64,000 bases of DNA from Trichuris trichiura (taxonomy: Eukaryota > Nematoda > Enoplea > Trichinellida > Trichuridae). The notes under the pieces are model-generated. The model ran no database searches. It was not told where the DNA came from and was given only the letters and a program-made list of their open reading frames with translations. The stretch covers positions 1,488,001 through 1,552,000 of the forward strand of contig JBAJFE010000038.1 in the NCBI GenBank assembly GCA_037903355.1, in the 5' to 3' direction. Below are positions 24,171 to 35,814 of this stretch, one piece after another (position 1 is the first letter of the stretch; every line of letters begins with the position of its first letter). The position numbers and the translations under genes were made by a program.

Positions 24171-25810
24171 GTGCTGCTTTCTGGCTTATAGAATAGCTGC
24201 GCTTGCCGCTCCGACCTATGAACTGTTTTCTTACCGATAATTTACTTTGTATACTATACAATGACGCTGGCGTAATTCCAGTGCGTGTAATTTTTAACTT
24301 AAAAAGTTTTACTCATTCATCATTAATTGTGAATGGCCTAAAAATTTTCTCAGCAAACGTCGCTACTGTCCTTGCCGTTGCAAAACCATTTGTAAACTAT
24401 TGACTCAGATGCGTCGTCCTGGGCGTGTTGCTATTCTTAAATTACTATTTGTCCTTGATGTAAAGTTTGTTGAAGTTCGACTCCAACTAGTGAGGAATAA
24501 TATGCGCAAGAAAACTTCTTAAATGCGAAATGTATTAGAGAAAGAACGAAAACGTCAACTTAAAGGTAAGCAAGTTCTCTCGGGTTAAATCACTTCTCGC
24601 AAAAAATTACTTTTACTCGTAGGTCTCGTCGACACTTACTGGAGTGCTCAACAGGGTTTGCTTTACTTTGACGCAAAGGAGGTTTAGGGTCAGGCCAAAA
24701 TCTAGGCAGTCGAAACCCTGAGTAGGTCGAAAATGCACTGTAAAGCGTAACCTTATGGCAGTTGTACAGTGTCATCTTCTAGATAAGTAATGTATTTCAG
24801 CAGAGGCATTATTTTACTGGTTTCTACCAAAACCAGTAACACATCTACTCAAATTACTACGTCGAGATTCTGAATGTGCCATGATACCGAATGGTTCGTA
24901 TGGCCCAACTGGTCTTAATCTCGCGACATTGAATCTTGAGTGTGCCCACGTCTTGAATTGGTGACAAAACGAGTTACGTGTTTCCGTGAAGCCCGTACAT
25001 GTGGTCTCATCCTCAAAGCGCTTTCTATTTCGCTACAAAAATGGTTCACTTGCTCAGGTTTTCGTGGCTCTGCGGAAACTGTTGCCTTAGAATGCGCGGT
25101 TCTTTAGATCAGTGATTGTCAAGGGGTCAGTAGGATATTTTGCGGCCTCACTGAAAATCGAGGGCCGTTGAGCCTGCAGGAGGTGAAAGTCTGACGGTTG
25201 GCTGGGAACTTGTACGCTTGAGCCCTGTCGGTTCAGCGATGACTAGCGCCTAGCGACCGTTGGACTATCAGGTAGAAACTAATGACCCCTGAATCTGTGC
25301 TTCCTGCTCCTCAGCCGTCCCTGTGGAGCTGTCTTAGCGACCAGACGAAGTTGAGGATGGGCCACATGGATCTTCGGAGAGGCTGAAGAGCAATGAAAGG
25401 CCAAGGAGAAAAAGGGTTACCGAACTATGCATTACGCAATTAACACGTGTTTCAGCTTTGAAGATTTAATATCCGCATTACTGTTTCACTAGTTAATCTT
25501 GGAAACGGTTAACTGTCTCTGCGTGACATTACTGGAACCAGAGTGCATGTTAACACGTAATAAATTTGTGCTTTTCGCGGTAACAGTTGTGTTATTAGAA
25601 GTGTACCGGAAAGAGGAATAACGCCAAGAATTTTTGGCATGAGCTCAGTGATGAACTGTTGCGTAAACCCTTTTAAGATTTCTGTGAATAGTAGAGCTGG
25701 CACTACATAAAAACTGAACGCAGGGGATTTCCGACTTAACGATGTTCCGACTTTCATAGCTGAGTACATTTGCTTCAAAATTTCCATTTTGTTATTTATT
25801 TGTACGTATA
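24171..25810. other. Intergenic, no gene recognised
   Basis: Short frames only. A segment near 25110-25440 looks like degraded repeat sequence (GC-rich, possible hAT-like terminus CAGTGATTGTCAA), but I cannot define borders. Confidence 0.35.
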
Positions 25811-26272
25811 TACGAGGGATGTTTGGAAAGTTCCCGAAAAGACGGTGCAATGTTCAACAGATGGCCAACCGATGGACCAAAACATGTTTAATCCTATCTC
25901 CTTCATCTTTGGACTTGTACGGAGAGGTAGCCTTACCCGATGCTGCTCCACTGTGGTACAAGTTATTCCTAAACTAATCGTTTCTCTCTTGATATGGAAA
26001 ATCGTTTTGAGGTCAAAACTAACATTAAATTTCTATCCAAGCTTGGTCGGCAGCCGAGGAGGATTCTACAGTCATTACAGCAGGTTTGCGTAAGTAATGC
26101 ATCATCTAAATCGGTTGTCTATGAGTGGATAAGCCATTTCAAGGAGGACAGAGTGGCCATCGAAGACGACCGGAGTAGAAGTCTTTTCTGCAAGATTTTT
26201 TCACGAATAGTCATACTGCAAAAATTTTCTCACGGGGGGCGTAGGTGCGAAAAAGTTCGGTAACTCATGCCA
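25811..26272 (+). mobile_element. Mariner deletion derivative, copy 1
   Basis: Starts at TACGAGGGATGTTTGGAAAG, a typical mariner terminal repeat, after a TA dinucleotide. From about 25994 it encodes the N-terminal helix-turn-helix of a mariner/GVQW3-type transposase (TNIKFLSKLGR, VVYEWISHFKEDR) for about 75 codons and then loses homology. The DDD catalytic part is missing. A second copy with the same extent lies at 48682-49142 on the other strand, about 75% identical by eye, implying that a deleted form was itself mobilised. Confidence 0.8.
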
Positions 26273-26276
26273 TATA

Positions 26277-26707
26277 CAGTTGAACCTCCGTAAGTTGACC
26301 ACACAAGAGACTGGAGAAAACTGATCAGCATAGGGAGGTTGTGGGTATAAGGGGCTCGGACAAATAGATCAGTATCTGTACGTATTTTATTCTGTTGCAC
26401 ATCATCTACTGGAGGTCTATTAAATGGCGAGATCCATAAAAATAACATTGTAAAATCACGCATAAGCTTTTTAAGGACTACAATGCTTGCTGAAAAAGGT
26501 GTCAATTCTAGTCTGGTGCTTGTTCTTACTACAAATATAAGTGGTAAGGGTGGCCTTCACGCTAGCTACCGCGCTCAGCATCTCTGAGCATTTTTCAGTC
26601 AACTGAAGTAGTCAACTTACAGAGAGCAAACTAGCCTGGCGTCCATATACCACGTCGCGGCTAAAGCGGTTAACATATAGGGGTGGTCAACTTCGGGGGT
26701 TTTACTG
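26277..26707. mobile_element. Pogo/Tigger-type MITE, 431 bp
   Basis: Termini CAGTTGAACCTCCG and, inverted, CAGTAAAACCCCCG continue into AAGTTGACCAC on both ends. TA dinucleotides flank both sides, the target site of this superfamily. No transposase frame. Confidence 0.85.
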
Positions 26708-27593
26708 TAATTGGTTAACCTCTTCAACAAAAGCTAAAGCATCTATCAAACTAAGAATAAGTATAAAATAAGAACTTGTCAGGTTAAAAGATGTGGAATA
26801 GACTCGATCAAACCTGATTACGAAGGCCTAAGCTAGCTAGCTAGCTAGCTAGCTGCGGATCGTTTCATTTAACTGAAAAATAATTTAAAATAAAAGTTTC
26901 AGCGCCAGAAGTGGGCTCAGTTACATGCACTAGTTTCCTCACTTAGTCACAAGGCATGTCTAAAAATCTGCTGTTTTTCTAGAAGATGCAACGCGTGCTG
27001 ATCGCTATTAGCTGCACGGATTAAGTATTCAAAGCAAACAATGATGACACGCTTTAACAACCTACTTCTTATGCGAACTTACATGCTATTTCTGAAGCAC
27101 GAAACGATACTGAGTGAACAATAGAAACAGCAGACTTTTTCGTACGCATAAGGAGTCGTAGAAAAATCTGAAAGATGATACGGCGCAGGAGTCAAACTGT
27201 GGCTACTGCAATAACGGAGAGTTAAACTTTTACATTCATTGAAAATTACCTATCGCGCCAGGTCGTCTGGGAAGCAGTGATCGTTTTTGGTACCGCTACT
27301 TCAATTCTACTGCGTAATTATTAAACAGAGGTCTAGGTGTAATACTTGCAGTCCCAACAGAAAACTTTTTCCGAGAAGAGTTTAGGGGTTTTCTAATATC
27401 CAGTTTAACACTAACAACGGTTTTGGGATTACCTAATATAAGTACATTCACGCACCAACATTATGAAGAGAATGAATCTGATTGATCATGATGCCATTAA
27501 ACTTTCCTGTTCATTGTGAGGAGCAACTTGGTACTTCAGTAAAACATTCATTCCCTAATGTAATTGTGTACGTTCACTCGCTTTCAGTGATAC
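26708..27593. other. Intergenic with a short AGCT microsatellite
   Basis: Contains (AGCT)6 at 26831-26854. Otherwise AT-rich with no gene recognised. Confidence 0.6.
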
Positions 27594-27957
27594 TGTAGTA
27601 AACGCAGTCGTCAACCGCACACAGAACAAGGTGGCCAAACACTTTATTGTACCTACACAACACGAATCTCGCTCTACCTACGGTACACAACAATACGAAC
27701 ACCGCCAACGACAGAGAAAGAGAACAAACGCCGCCGCACGCCCCAAACGCTCTAGCCAACTCCTCGTCACGCTCTCTCGATTCTTGCCGTTGCAGCAGCC
27801 CACGCTCTCGGCACACCCTCCTGTCACCCCAAGCGGAAGCGCTCCCCCACGCTGCGCTTGTCAGTTCTTTGTCAGTAGGAGAATGACAGATTCACGGCCA
27901 CCCGGTGACCTGCCTCGCGACCCCCGTGGACATATGACCACCCACCGGTTTATTACA
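27594..27957 (-). repeat. 3' LTR of the complete element
   Basis: 364 bp, aligned without gaps to 31691-32054. The apparent plus-strand frame across it is not a gene. Confidence 0.95.
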
Positions 27958-30886
27958 CTCCCCCCTGATTTTCAAAATCACAGACCGGGCAGTGCTTCCG
28001 TCGGCGAAGTCGCTTTGAGCGGCGAAGTCTTCTGTCTTCATGATAGATCTGGGGCGATTCAGCGTCTTCGCGTTGGCCGGGTTCAGCAGGCATTGGCTGA
28101 GGCGTTACCTGTCGTCTTGTTTCGTCAACTTGCACAGGGATGGTGACTAAGAGCTCGTCGTCTTCCTGTTCCTGAAGCGACATGTTGGAGGGCGTGTTCG
28201 GAGCAGAGGAGCGATGACGGATATCTCGGACGTGGCGAGGTATCCCGTTAATTTCCACCGCCTGCTCAGATATGGTTCTTGTTACCGTGCCTTGTTCATA
28301 CTGGGTGTCGCACCTGCCAGTAGGTGTCCTTACCCAAACCATATCTCCGATCTTGTACGGACAGCTCACCCTCTCATCTTCGTCAGCAACTCGGTCTACG
28401 CCGCGAACCCGTGTCACGTAGCGGTAGATTGCATTTGCTGGTGCTGTCTCTGCGGAGCAGTCATCTCGTGGGGTCATGTTGTACAAGTAAACTGCCTCGG
28501 CCACTGGGCAATTTTTCCTTGCTGCGATCGCTTTTATTGTCCTATGGCATCTCTCTACTATACCGTTCCCTGACGGGACATAGGCGCATCTAAACCTGAG
28601 GCGCACACCCCACCGCTTCGTTAACCGGGCGACTAACTGACTGCGAAACGAAGGGTCATTATCGACCAATAATTCTTCCGGTGCCCCTCGTTCAAGAAAG
28701 ATTTGTTCCAAGTGCTCCGCAATATCCATGGCGGTACAGAACCTTAAGGGTCGCCATATAGCAAACCTAGTGGGCCCGCAGTCAATGAGAGTCAAATAAT
28801 GGCTACCTTTGTAGTGGGTTACATCACAGCTTAGTCTGTGCCATGTCTTGCTCACTTCGAGTTGCCCTTGCTTCCACTTCATCGGTGCAGGATCAATAGA
28901 CTGGCAGATGTCGCACTGTCTAACGCACTTACTCACAACCCTCTTTGACACTGTTGGGTCCCGTCTTTTTGCAAAATAAAGGGTGCGCCGTACACCTGGG
29001 TGTCCCGCGGCATGATGAACCTCAGCCACGACCTGCTCGCATTGCGTAGTAGCCGCGGCAGCGTAGGCTAAAGCTCTATCATGGTTCAACTGAGCCAACC
29101 ATTGACGCGGTACCCTGGTTAGGGCATCTGCTTTGTTTTCTGCTGACTTTACCAAGGTAACGGTCAGGTTCAAGTCGTACTCTTGTACCAGTGCCAACAC
29201 TAGGGCTACTCTTCGTCGGATGAGCATTTCGCTCGCTGCTTTGGTCTTCAGGCGGGTCTTTCCTGACAGCGCGTCGTCAATCCATCTGTACACTGTCAGT
29301 GAGTCGGTCATGAGCTGAAGATCTTTTAGTTGCCATGACAACGCCAGATTTAGCCCCTTGATCATGGCGTCCAGTTCTGCCATGTTAATATGGCCGGCAT
29401 CGTCATGTCGTAACCATGCCCCATCTTCAATGATAGCCCCATCGACTTCCAGGGCTACGCCAAGCGCCAGCGCGCTCGCATCAACCCAAACTTTTGCTTT
29501 CTCACCTGACACATCCCATCTTCCTCGCACGGGATCTTGAGACTTCATTGCCTTGACGACATCCAGAAGCCGATTCCGTATCTGACCATCTCGTATAGGT
29601 TCATCCCATGTCGAGGTCGCGTTGTTCGCCTCTCTCTTGATGAGCGCCGTTGCCGTCCTCAGCCATCCGCAAACTGGGTAATGGCCTACCATTTCGCCGC
29701 AGTATGAAAACACTGTTCTCCGGGTCAACCTCTTCGGTGGCTCGCCAAGTTCGTGACCCCTAGACCACATCATCTTATCCTGCTCCCCCCAGACTTTCAA
29801 TCCTAGGACGCGTGCTCCGTTAGCCAGTCTCTCGGGTGGCTTGCAGGATAGTCCACATTTTGCTAATTGGGCCTTCACTGTGTCAGCACTAGCAACGTCT
29901 TCGTTAACAAAAATATCGTCGATGTACGCCGACGTGGCCTTCTGGACGTCGGGTGTGAGAGACAACACATGGTTCACCACCACCTTCATAATTGTAGGGG
30001 CTACATTAAGGCCGAACCCCAAACGGGTGAGCGCGTATCTGCGGCCCTTAACAATCACAGTCTGATAAGGCCAAAGAGTTTGGTCGACGTGGATCTGCAA
30101 GTAGGCTTTGCGCAGGTCTAGAATGGACACATTCGTACCCTGACGACGCCATTCACGTAGCTTATGCGCACAGACGTCACTGTTCGCCGTAAAATTGTCA
30201 ATATATTCATTCAATTGGCGAAAGTCCATTACGGGGCGCACCGTTCCTTTACTCCGTTGAGTGACTGCCATGAGGGGAATGAGCGCTCTGGCTGGTCCGA
30301 ATCTCTTTTCATCATAGGGTACCAGCCAGCCATTGTGAATCCAAAGATCCAGTTCCCGCTCATATTCTGCTCTGGCTTCCACAGTGAACGAATACTCTTC
30401 TTTTGTGTTCCAAAAAGTCTCGGGCGCTTTGTTGTCAGCCCACTTCCAAGCAGCTGTCCATGTGCGTGATTTGGCGTCATATACAACCGTAAAGTCTTTT
30501 TCCTCGATATAGAAATTACCCTCAGCGTTTCCACAACCTGCCTGGCTTCCCAAACGAAATTGCGGGAGTCCTTGATTGTTTATTTCGACTCCACCGAGCG
30601 CTACTATCCCAGTCATGCCAAGTACGAAGTCGAAGCCAAGGGGCCTTTCATTGGAAACTACAACGTCCACAACTGCTGCTTTTCTCCCATGTGGTTCCAG
30701 CTTAACGGTACCCACTCCTGCGCAGCGAAGTTCATCGCCACTGATTGTGCGCAGGCAGATGGGCTGCCTCTTCCATTGACGGCAGCAAGGCGCGTAAATA
30801 ACACAAGTGCTGCATCCACTATCCACCAGCACGCGACGATTCACACCATCTACCCGCAACCATGTGGACGGTAGTGCCTCGTTCAA
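27953..30886 (-). CDS. pol: Retrotransposon pol polyprotein
   Basis: 977-codon open frame. Order: aspartic protease (VDSGCSTC, about residue 17), reverse transcriptase (FRQLNEYI near 222, LDLRKAYLQI, GFGLNVAP, catalytic YIDDIF near 333), RNase H (WVDASALALGVALE near 465, MAELDAMIKGLNLA), integrase zinc finger (HHAAGH then CVRQCDIC, near 650) and integrase core with D (LSCDVTHYKG), D (VDNDPSF) and E (GNGIVERCHRTIK). The frame begins at a TTG at 30886 and lies one base back (-1) from gag, overlapping its stop codon, so a -1 frameshift from gag is the likely mode of expression. No stops or frameshifts inside. Confidence 0.93.
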   Translation of the reverse strand: MNEALPSTWLRVDGVNRRVLVDSGCSTCVIYAPCCRQWKRQPICLRTISGDELRCAGVGTVKLEPHGRKAAVVDVVVSNERPLGFDFVLGMTGIVALGGVEINNQGLPQFRLGSQAGCGNAEGNFYIEEKDFTVVYDAKSRTWTAAWKWADNKAPETFWNTKEEYSFTVEARAEYERELDLWIHNGWLVPYDEKRFGPARALIPLMAVTQRSKGTVRPVMDFRQLNEYIDNFTANSDVCAHKLREWRRQGTNVSILDLRKAYLQIHVDQTLWPYQTVIVKGRRYALTRLGFGLNVAPTIMKVVVNHVLSLTPDVQKATSAYIDDIFVNEDVASADTVKAQLAKCGLSCKPPERLANGARVLGLKVWGEQDKMMWSRGHELGEPPKRLTRRTVFSYCGEMVGHYPVCGWLRTATALIKREANNATSTWDEPIRDGQIRNRLLDVVKAMKSQDPVRGRWDVSGEKAKVWVDASALALGVALEVDGAIIEDGAWLRHDDAGHINMAELDAMIKGLNLALSWQLKDLQLMTDSLTVYRWIDDALSGKTRLKTKAASEMLIRRRVALVLALVQEYDLNLTVTLVKSAENKADALTRVPRQWLAQLNHDRALAYAAAATTQCEQVVAEVHHAAGHPGVRRTLYFAKRRDPTVSKRVVSKCVRQCDICQSIDPAPMKWKQGQLEVSKTWHRLSCDVTHYKGSHYLTLIDCGPTRFAIWRPLRFCTAMDIAEHLEQIFLERGAPEELLVDNDPSFRSQLVARLTKRWGVRLRFRCAYVPSGNGIVERCHRTIKAIAARKNCPVAEAVYLYNMTPRDDCSAETAPANAIYRYVTRVRGVDRVADEDERVSCPYKIGDMVWVRTPTGRCDTQYEQGTVTRTISEQAVEINGIPRHVRDIRHRSSAPNTPSNMSLQEQEDDELLVTIPVQVDETRRQVTPQPMPAEPGQREDAESPQIYHEDRRLRRSKRLRRRKHCPVCDFENQGGV

Positions 30887-31674
30887 TGAGGGAAGGGCAC
30901 CGGCACCGGAGCACCCTCCCCGACTTCGTTTCCCGGAGTCGCTTCGGATCTTCTTGTTGTCTCACGATCGGACCAACGGCCGCGCGTCCGTCTTCTACCC
31001 TTGTTGCCCCGCTGGTGGCCGTAGGACCCCTGACGCTGCATCATGCAGTCTCGGGCAAAGTGATTGGGCCCGCCACAAACGTAGCAACGCCACTTGTCGC
31101 CTGAACCTCCAGTCTCAGGTGTAAAGCTGCTTGAAGCGGCGACGATTGCCACATCGCTGTTTCTACTGGAGGGGCCTCTTGCCAGCATTGCACGAGCACG
31201 GATCAGCAGCTCATCCAGTGTTAGTGCCTCCATACGAGCTCCCGCCCGCAGCGCATCTTGAATCTGTTCTGGAAGACCGCGAACAAACGCGCTAGCCAGA
31301 ACTTTCTCCGACACTCCGCCAGCGAGAAGCGCCAACTGTCGGAGAGCTGCCAGAAATGCATCTGCCGTTTCCCCATCTCGGAGTTTTCTCGTTATAAACT
31401 CATCATAGGCGATGAATGGATCAGGGGCAAATGCAGTCAGGATTCTGTCCCTCACCTTCTCGAACTTGCCTTGGTCCTCAACTGCCATCTGGTCGTAGAC
31501 CTCGAACGCGGCGCCAGTCAGCCTCAACCCAATGACGCGAGCCACGTCGTCGATTCCGCATAGTCTACAGGCGGATTCAGCTTTCCGCAACCATTCGTAG
31601 GCCGAAAGAGACGAGCCATCAAATTCAGGGATTACTTTGATGTCCATCGTTGCGACTCCACTTGGGCGTTCCAT
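30883..31674 (-). CDS. gag: Retrotransposon gag protein
   Basis: 263 codons from an ATG at 31674. A capsid-like helical region (FDGSSLSAYEWLRKAESAC, FEKVRDRILTAFAPDP, FITRKLRDGETADAFLAAL) is followed by a CCHC zinc knuckle (CYVCGGPNHFARDC, about residue 200) and an arginine-rich tail, as in Ty3/gypsy gag. The start sits 17 bp inside the 5' LTR border; pol follows directly with overlap. Confidence 0.92.
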   Translation of the reverse strand: MERPSGVATMDIKVIPEFDGSSLSAYEWLRKAESACRLCGIDDVARVIGLRLTGAAFEVYDQMAVEDQGKFEKVRDRILTAFAPDPFIAYDEFITRKLRDGETADAFLAALRQLALLAGGVSEKVLASAFVRGLPEQIQDALRAGARMEALTLDELLIRARAMLARGPSSRNSDVAIVAASSSFTPETGGSGDKWRCYVCGGPNHFARDCMMQRQGSYGHQRGNKGRRRTRGRWSDRETTRRSEATPGNEVGEGAPVPVPFPH

Positions 31675-31690
31675 CTAGGCCTCGATAGCT

Positions 31691-32054
31691 TGTTGTAAAC
31701 GCAGTCGTTAACCGCACACAGAACAAGGTGGCCAAACACTTTATTGTACCTATGCAACACGAATCTCTCTCTACCTACGGTACACAACAATACGAACACC
31801 GCCAACGACAGAGGAAGAGAACAAACGCCGCCGCACGCACCAAACGCTCTAGCCAACTCCCCGTCACGCTCTCTCGATTCTTGCCGTTGCAGCAGCCCAC
31901 GCTCTCGGCACACCCTCCTGTCACCCCAAGCGGAAGCGCTCCCCCACGCTGCGCTTGTCAGTTCTTTGTCAGTAGGAGAATGACAGATTCACGGCCACCC
32001 GGTGACCTGCCTCGCGACCCCCGTGGACATATGACCACCCACCGGTTTATTACA
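31691..32054 (-). repeat. 5' LTR of the complete element
   Basis: 364 bp; followed at 32055 by the GATAC duplication. No classical TGG-type primer binding site is obvious next to it. Confidence 0.95.
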
Positions 32055-32239
32055 GATACTGGCCTGTTCATCTCTGATTGTACCAGTTTGGTATTGAAGG
32101 TAAGGAAAACAGAGTGGATACCGCAGAGAAGAAGTCTCCTAGTTAGTCATTTGGTTCACGGGTTTGGCCTGTTTGATGTATTTGTAAATAAACTTCCGAC
32201 TGCCCTACCGATGATGTATCACCGTCTCGCTGACTAGGT

Positions 32240-32528
32240 GGGACCAGACCCCAGGGCTCAAGACAGAGCTGACGGTTGAGGTCTCTCCCAAAGTCGGTCG
32301 GATAGAGCGGCTTACTAACATGATGACCGACCCGACGGGCGGCACACTTAGCGCTGACGACGGGTCTCGATTGATCCGAAAGCTTCGCCGCTGAGCGTTT
32401 ATGAAATAGACGTTTTTTAATGAACATACCATTTTTAATGGTTTGTAAAGCGCAAAACTTTTACAAGAAACGTTTACAAAAACGCACCCGTTAGGAAAGA
32501 AGAAAGAAAAAAGATTTAATTATAATAA
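32240..32528 (+). repeat. Hammerhead-bearing repeat, copy A
   Basis: Homologous to segments at 50.57-50.71 kb and 57.29-57.55 kb. Shared blocks: GGGCTCAAGACAGAGCTGAC, GAGGTCTCT, GGTCGGATAGAGCGGCTT, GACCGACCCG, the CTGACGA core, then an A/T-rich arm. It lies between the two LTR retrotransposons. Confidence 0.8.
32354..32387 (+). ncRNA. Hammerhead-ribozyme-like core
   Basis: CTGACGA, stem II CGGGTC / GATCCG with one G-U pair around TCGATT, then GAAAGCTTCG. Stem III partner not identified with confidence. Confidence 0.45.
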
Positions 32529-33084
32529 TGTTGCAGAGTTGCCGCGGGAGAGCGTAACTGCTTGGGCGATTCTTTGAGCTTATGCGGAAGAGTTCATTGC
32601 AGAAGTGCGTGGGATAATGCTAGGTACACAACGATAAAACTAATGGCCAGCGATACTGCAGCACAGAGCTCGTCAGTTTCTCTTTCCATCTGTTCACTGC
32701 CCGTCGGCATGCGCGGGGTTTTATAAATTTCTGCAACTGTTTCACAGAGAGATTATGGGCACTAATTCGCTTCTATCACCGCTTGAAGCGTCTGACCTAC
32801 GGGGATTATGCCCACGTATCTGCACCCTCACACTGCACGCGACATTCCTTCAATAGACGGATTAGCCGGGAGCGGGCATACCCATTGGCCATGGAAAGGT
32901 GTTCGGTGGACGAGGAATTACTAGTACCCGTCTGCATCTGCAAGTGCAATTGCCATGCCGTGGCATTCGTTGAATACGCGGATTAAGCATCACAGGTGGA
33001 CATGGCGCTTCTTGAATGGCCAGATTAGGGGAAAGCAAGCCAGCCTACCAAATTAGCAGGTAGGGAGCCGCCTTTTTTACCACA
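32529..33084 (-). repeat. 3' LTR of decayed element
   Basis: 556 bp; shares GAAGCGTCTGACCTACGGGG, TTACTAGTACCCG and TGCCATGCCGTGGCATTCGT with the copy at 35815-36347. Confidence 0.85.
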
Positions 33085-33423
33085 AATAACAATAATAATA
33101 TGACAATAAAAATATTATGGGAATATAATAAGTGACGGTTCCAACGTGAGGACTCAGGACTGGATACAATTCATACGGTTGCAAAGCGAGGATACCGGGC
33201 AAAATTCACCAAACGGCGTTCATCCTGCGAAAGTCGCGCTGTTTCTGAAATTATAGACTAATCAGCAAAGACTGAAAGAATAAAACTGAAAAAAAATGTT
33301 TACCTCAGTCCGGGAAAAACGCTCAGCTTACACCTCTGACGCGACCTAACTGCGGTGGAATTCTGCAATTATCAAGATTGTTCAAACAAAACCGAGCGAA
33401 CAAATGGACTAACCTCAATCACG

Positions 33424-34760
33424 TCAGAAGCTGTGCGCGATTTCATGCAGATATTCGGTTAGGTTCTCGTAATCGAATCGCCGTACCAGGGCTAGTATTA
33501 TATTGTCCGCCCTAAGGTACTTCAACCGCTTTATGCGGTGGCTCATATAGCGAGCGTCATCAGGTCGCAACCAGGTGGCATCTTCCACAACGGGCTCGCT
33601 GATTTCGAGCGCCGCTCCAATGGCCAGTCCACTGGCGTCCACTCAAATTCGGCTTGTTTCTCCAGAAACATCCCATCGTCCACAGCAGGATCACGAGCTC
33701 TCATCCAGGCGCCAGTCTCCTGTAGCACTGCTAAGAGCTCAGGGCTGCTGATCATGCCATCCCATCCAGTCGGGATCTCATTCGCCTTCCTCTTGGCGAA
33801 GGCAGCTGGGACTCGCAGCCATCCACAGACTAAGTGGCGACCTATCAGTTCTCCACAATGCGAGAAGACTGACCAGCGAGTCAGTCTAGTTGGTAGACTG
33901 ACAATTTCGCTTCCTCGTCTCCAGTCCAATCTTTTTCGCTCCCCCTAGACACACAGCCCAAACACTTGCGTATCTCCGGCGATTCGTTCAGCGGTTTTGC
34001 AGGTGAGTTCATGTCTAGCCAAGATGTGCTGTACCCTTCGACAAGGTCTTCATTTATGAGAATGTCGTCGATGTACGCTGACGTCCCTTTTCTGACGACA
34101 GGGTCTAGGAAGAGCACGTGGTTCAGTACTGCGGTAATTACCAGCGGCGCCACATTCAGGCCGAATTCCAGACGTGTTAAGCAGTACCTCCGGCCCTTGA
34201 ATAATACTGTCTGGTACGGGGAGAGGGACTCATCAACGCAGATCCGCAAAGACGCCTTATTCAAATCTACCAAGGCCAGATTCACGCTCTGCCTACCCCA
34301 CTGCCGTATTTTATCCGCGCAGACGTCTGCATGGGCAGTGTACGTTTCAATACAGCCGTTGAACTCCCGGAAGTTTATTACAGGGTGAACCTTGCTCCTG
34401 CACCGCTGAATGACGGCCATGAATGGTGTGAGTCCCTTAGCCGGCCCGTGCTTTGCCTCATCGTTAGGGCACGAGCGACTTTCGGTCGATCCACTACCGC
34501 AGTTCCTCTTCATATTGGCGCCTAGAGTTTTCTACTTGGGGGGGGGGGGGTACCCCCGTACCACGTTTCTCAAGATTTCTGGACCCATACCATTCCGCCA
34601 TTTTCATGAGACGGTCCAGTGCCGTTTGGCACAAATGAAAAATCTGGTTCTTCCCACCTGATACCTGCCTTCTTCGCCGCGAAGGCCGTAACACCGCTGA
34701 GCTCAAAATGCGCATCTCCATAGCGGTCCACTTTAACTCTGCCGAGGGCTCCGATACCGT
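33424..34760 (-). pseudogene. Broken pol (RT and partial RNase H)
   Basis: RT motifs survive: VINFREFNGCIE, LVDLNKASLRI, GLNVAPLVITAVLNHVL, YIDDILINED. RNase H start is visible as MDASGLAIGAALE at about 33640. The reading frame changes several times and a G-run at 34541-34550 breaks it. Nearest relative in the window is the pol frame at 27953-30886. Confidence 0.85.
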
Positions 34761-35299
34761 TCATGCCGACGATGAGATCAAACCAAGCGGTTTTCGTCGG
34801 CTAGCGATGACACCAGCTTTCGCTCGAATCCTCGCGGTCGGCTGTAGCTACACACTACCGATTCCCTAGCTTTGCTGTGTTCCGCCATTCAACGCCATCA
34901 GTCTCACTGGTTCATTTTTTCGCCGTTTGCAACATGACTCATGTGCGATGCACTTCGTGCAGGTCGTATCCAGGGAACACAGCGTTCGATGCCATCCATT
35001 CGCATCGGAACAGTGGGTAGCGCGTAGCCATCAAATGCGGAGGAGAAAGGCGGGCGCTCATGCCCTCTCCCCGAGTCCGTTTCCCTGCTGCGGAGAAATC
35101 ACGGAGCCTTTACCTTTACGAAGGCGGTTCCTGGGTCTTGCACAGGGAAGCTGGTGAACGTCATTTTCGCCAGACTCGGCGTTCACCCGTCAGCTCCTGC
35201 AATCTCCGGCGAAATCGTTGAGTCCACCGTAGGCGAAGCATCTGCCCTCTGCGCCATTCTTTCCTGCCCGACTTTGCTTGGTCCCTGAGCATGCGGCTT

Positions 35300-35780
35300 C
35301 TATGCCCATATCGTGCTCCTCAGTGAGCAGCGCTCAGGCTCGCACCAATACTTGGCCCCCCTGAGATTCTCCATGCGCAGTCCTGCCTTGAGCAGGTGCC
35401 GGATGCTCTCCGGCAAGCCGGCAATGAAGGCGCATGCCAAGCCCTTTTCGGATATTCCAGCGAACGGGGACGCCAATCTTCGCAACTCCGCGAAGAACAC
35501 GTCTGGGGCTTCGCCGGTGCGCAACTGCCGCGTGGTGAATTCATCGTAAGCCGCGATCGAATCCATAGCGAACGCTGCCATTAGTGCCTCTTTCACTGTC
35601 GCAGCGCTTTTCTTGTCTTTCTCCGGAATCTCCAGGTAGACTGCGAACGCACCGCCGCCTGTAAGCTACAGAGGAACAACGCACGTAACATCTTCCAATC
35701 TACGCAACGACAACAGACTGTCTGGGCAGAACCATCAAACTCTGGAATCAGCCTCAAATCAAGGAACCTGTTTCCCGTAG
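35300..35780 (-). pseudogene. Broken gag
   Basis: Frames contain AFAMDSIAAYDEFTTRQLRTG and AFIAGLPESIRHLLKAG, colinear with the gag of the complete element (FIAYDEFITRKLRDGETAD, AFVRGLPEQIQDALRAG). The upstream part is in another frame. Confidence 0.8.
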
Positions 35781-35814
35781 GTTCCTCCATATTGCCTCGA
35801 CAGCTTGTAATTGA

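Larger units (their letters stand above)
27594..32054 (-). mobile_element. Complete Ty3/gypsy-like LTR retrotransposon
   Basis: Two 364-bp LTRs (27594-27957 and 31691-32054) flank gag and pol frames on the minus strand. A perfect 5-bp target duplication GATAC borders it (27589-27593 and 32055-32059). The LTRs begin TG and end CA. A purine tract (GGGGGGAG on the minus strand) abuts the 3' LTR at 27958. I count eight differences between the LTRs, about 2%, so insertion is fairly recent. Domain order PR-RT-RNaseH-IN places it in Ty3/gypsy, not copia. No envelope-like frame was found. A related solo LTR lies at 50716-51041. Confidence 0.95.

Noticed and set aside
26831..26854. Possible regulatory AGCT tract
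   Set aside because: Plain tetranucleotide microsatellite.
27631..28146. 171-codon plus-strand frame, with a near-identical one at 31728
   Set aside because: Both lie over the LTRs and recur because the LTRs are duplicates; no domain.
32354..32387. A confident type I, II or III assignment for the hammerhead cores
   Set aside because: Stem II is closed, excluding type II, but neither a closed stem III nor a fully paired open stem III could be shown for copies A, B and C.
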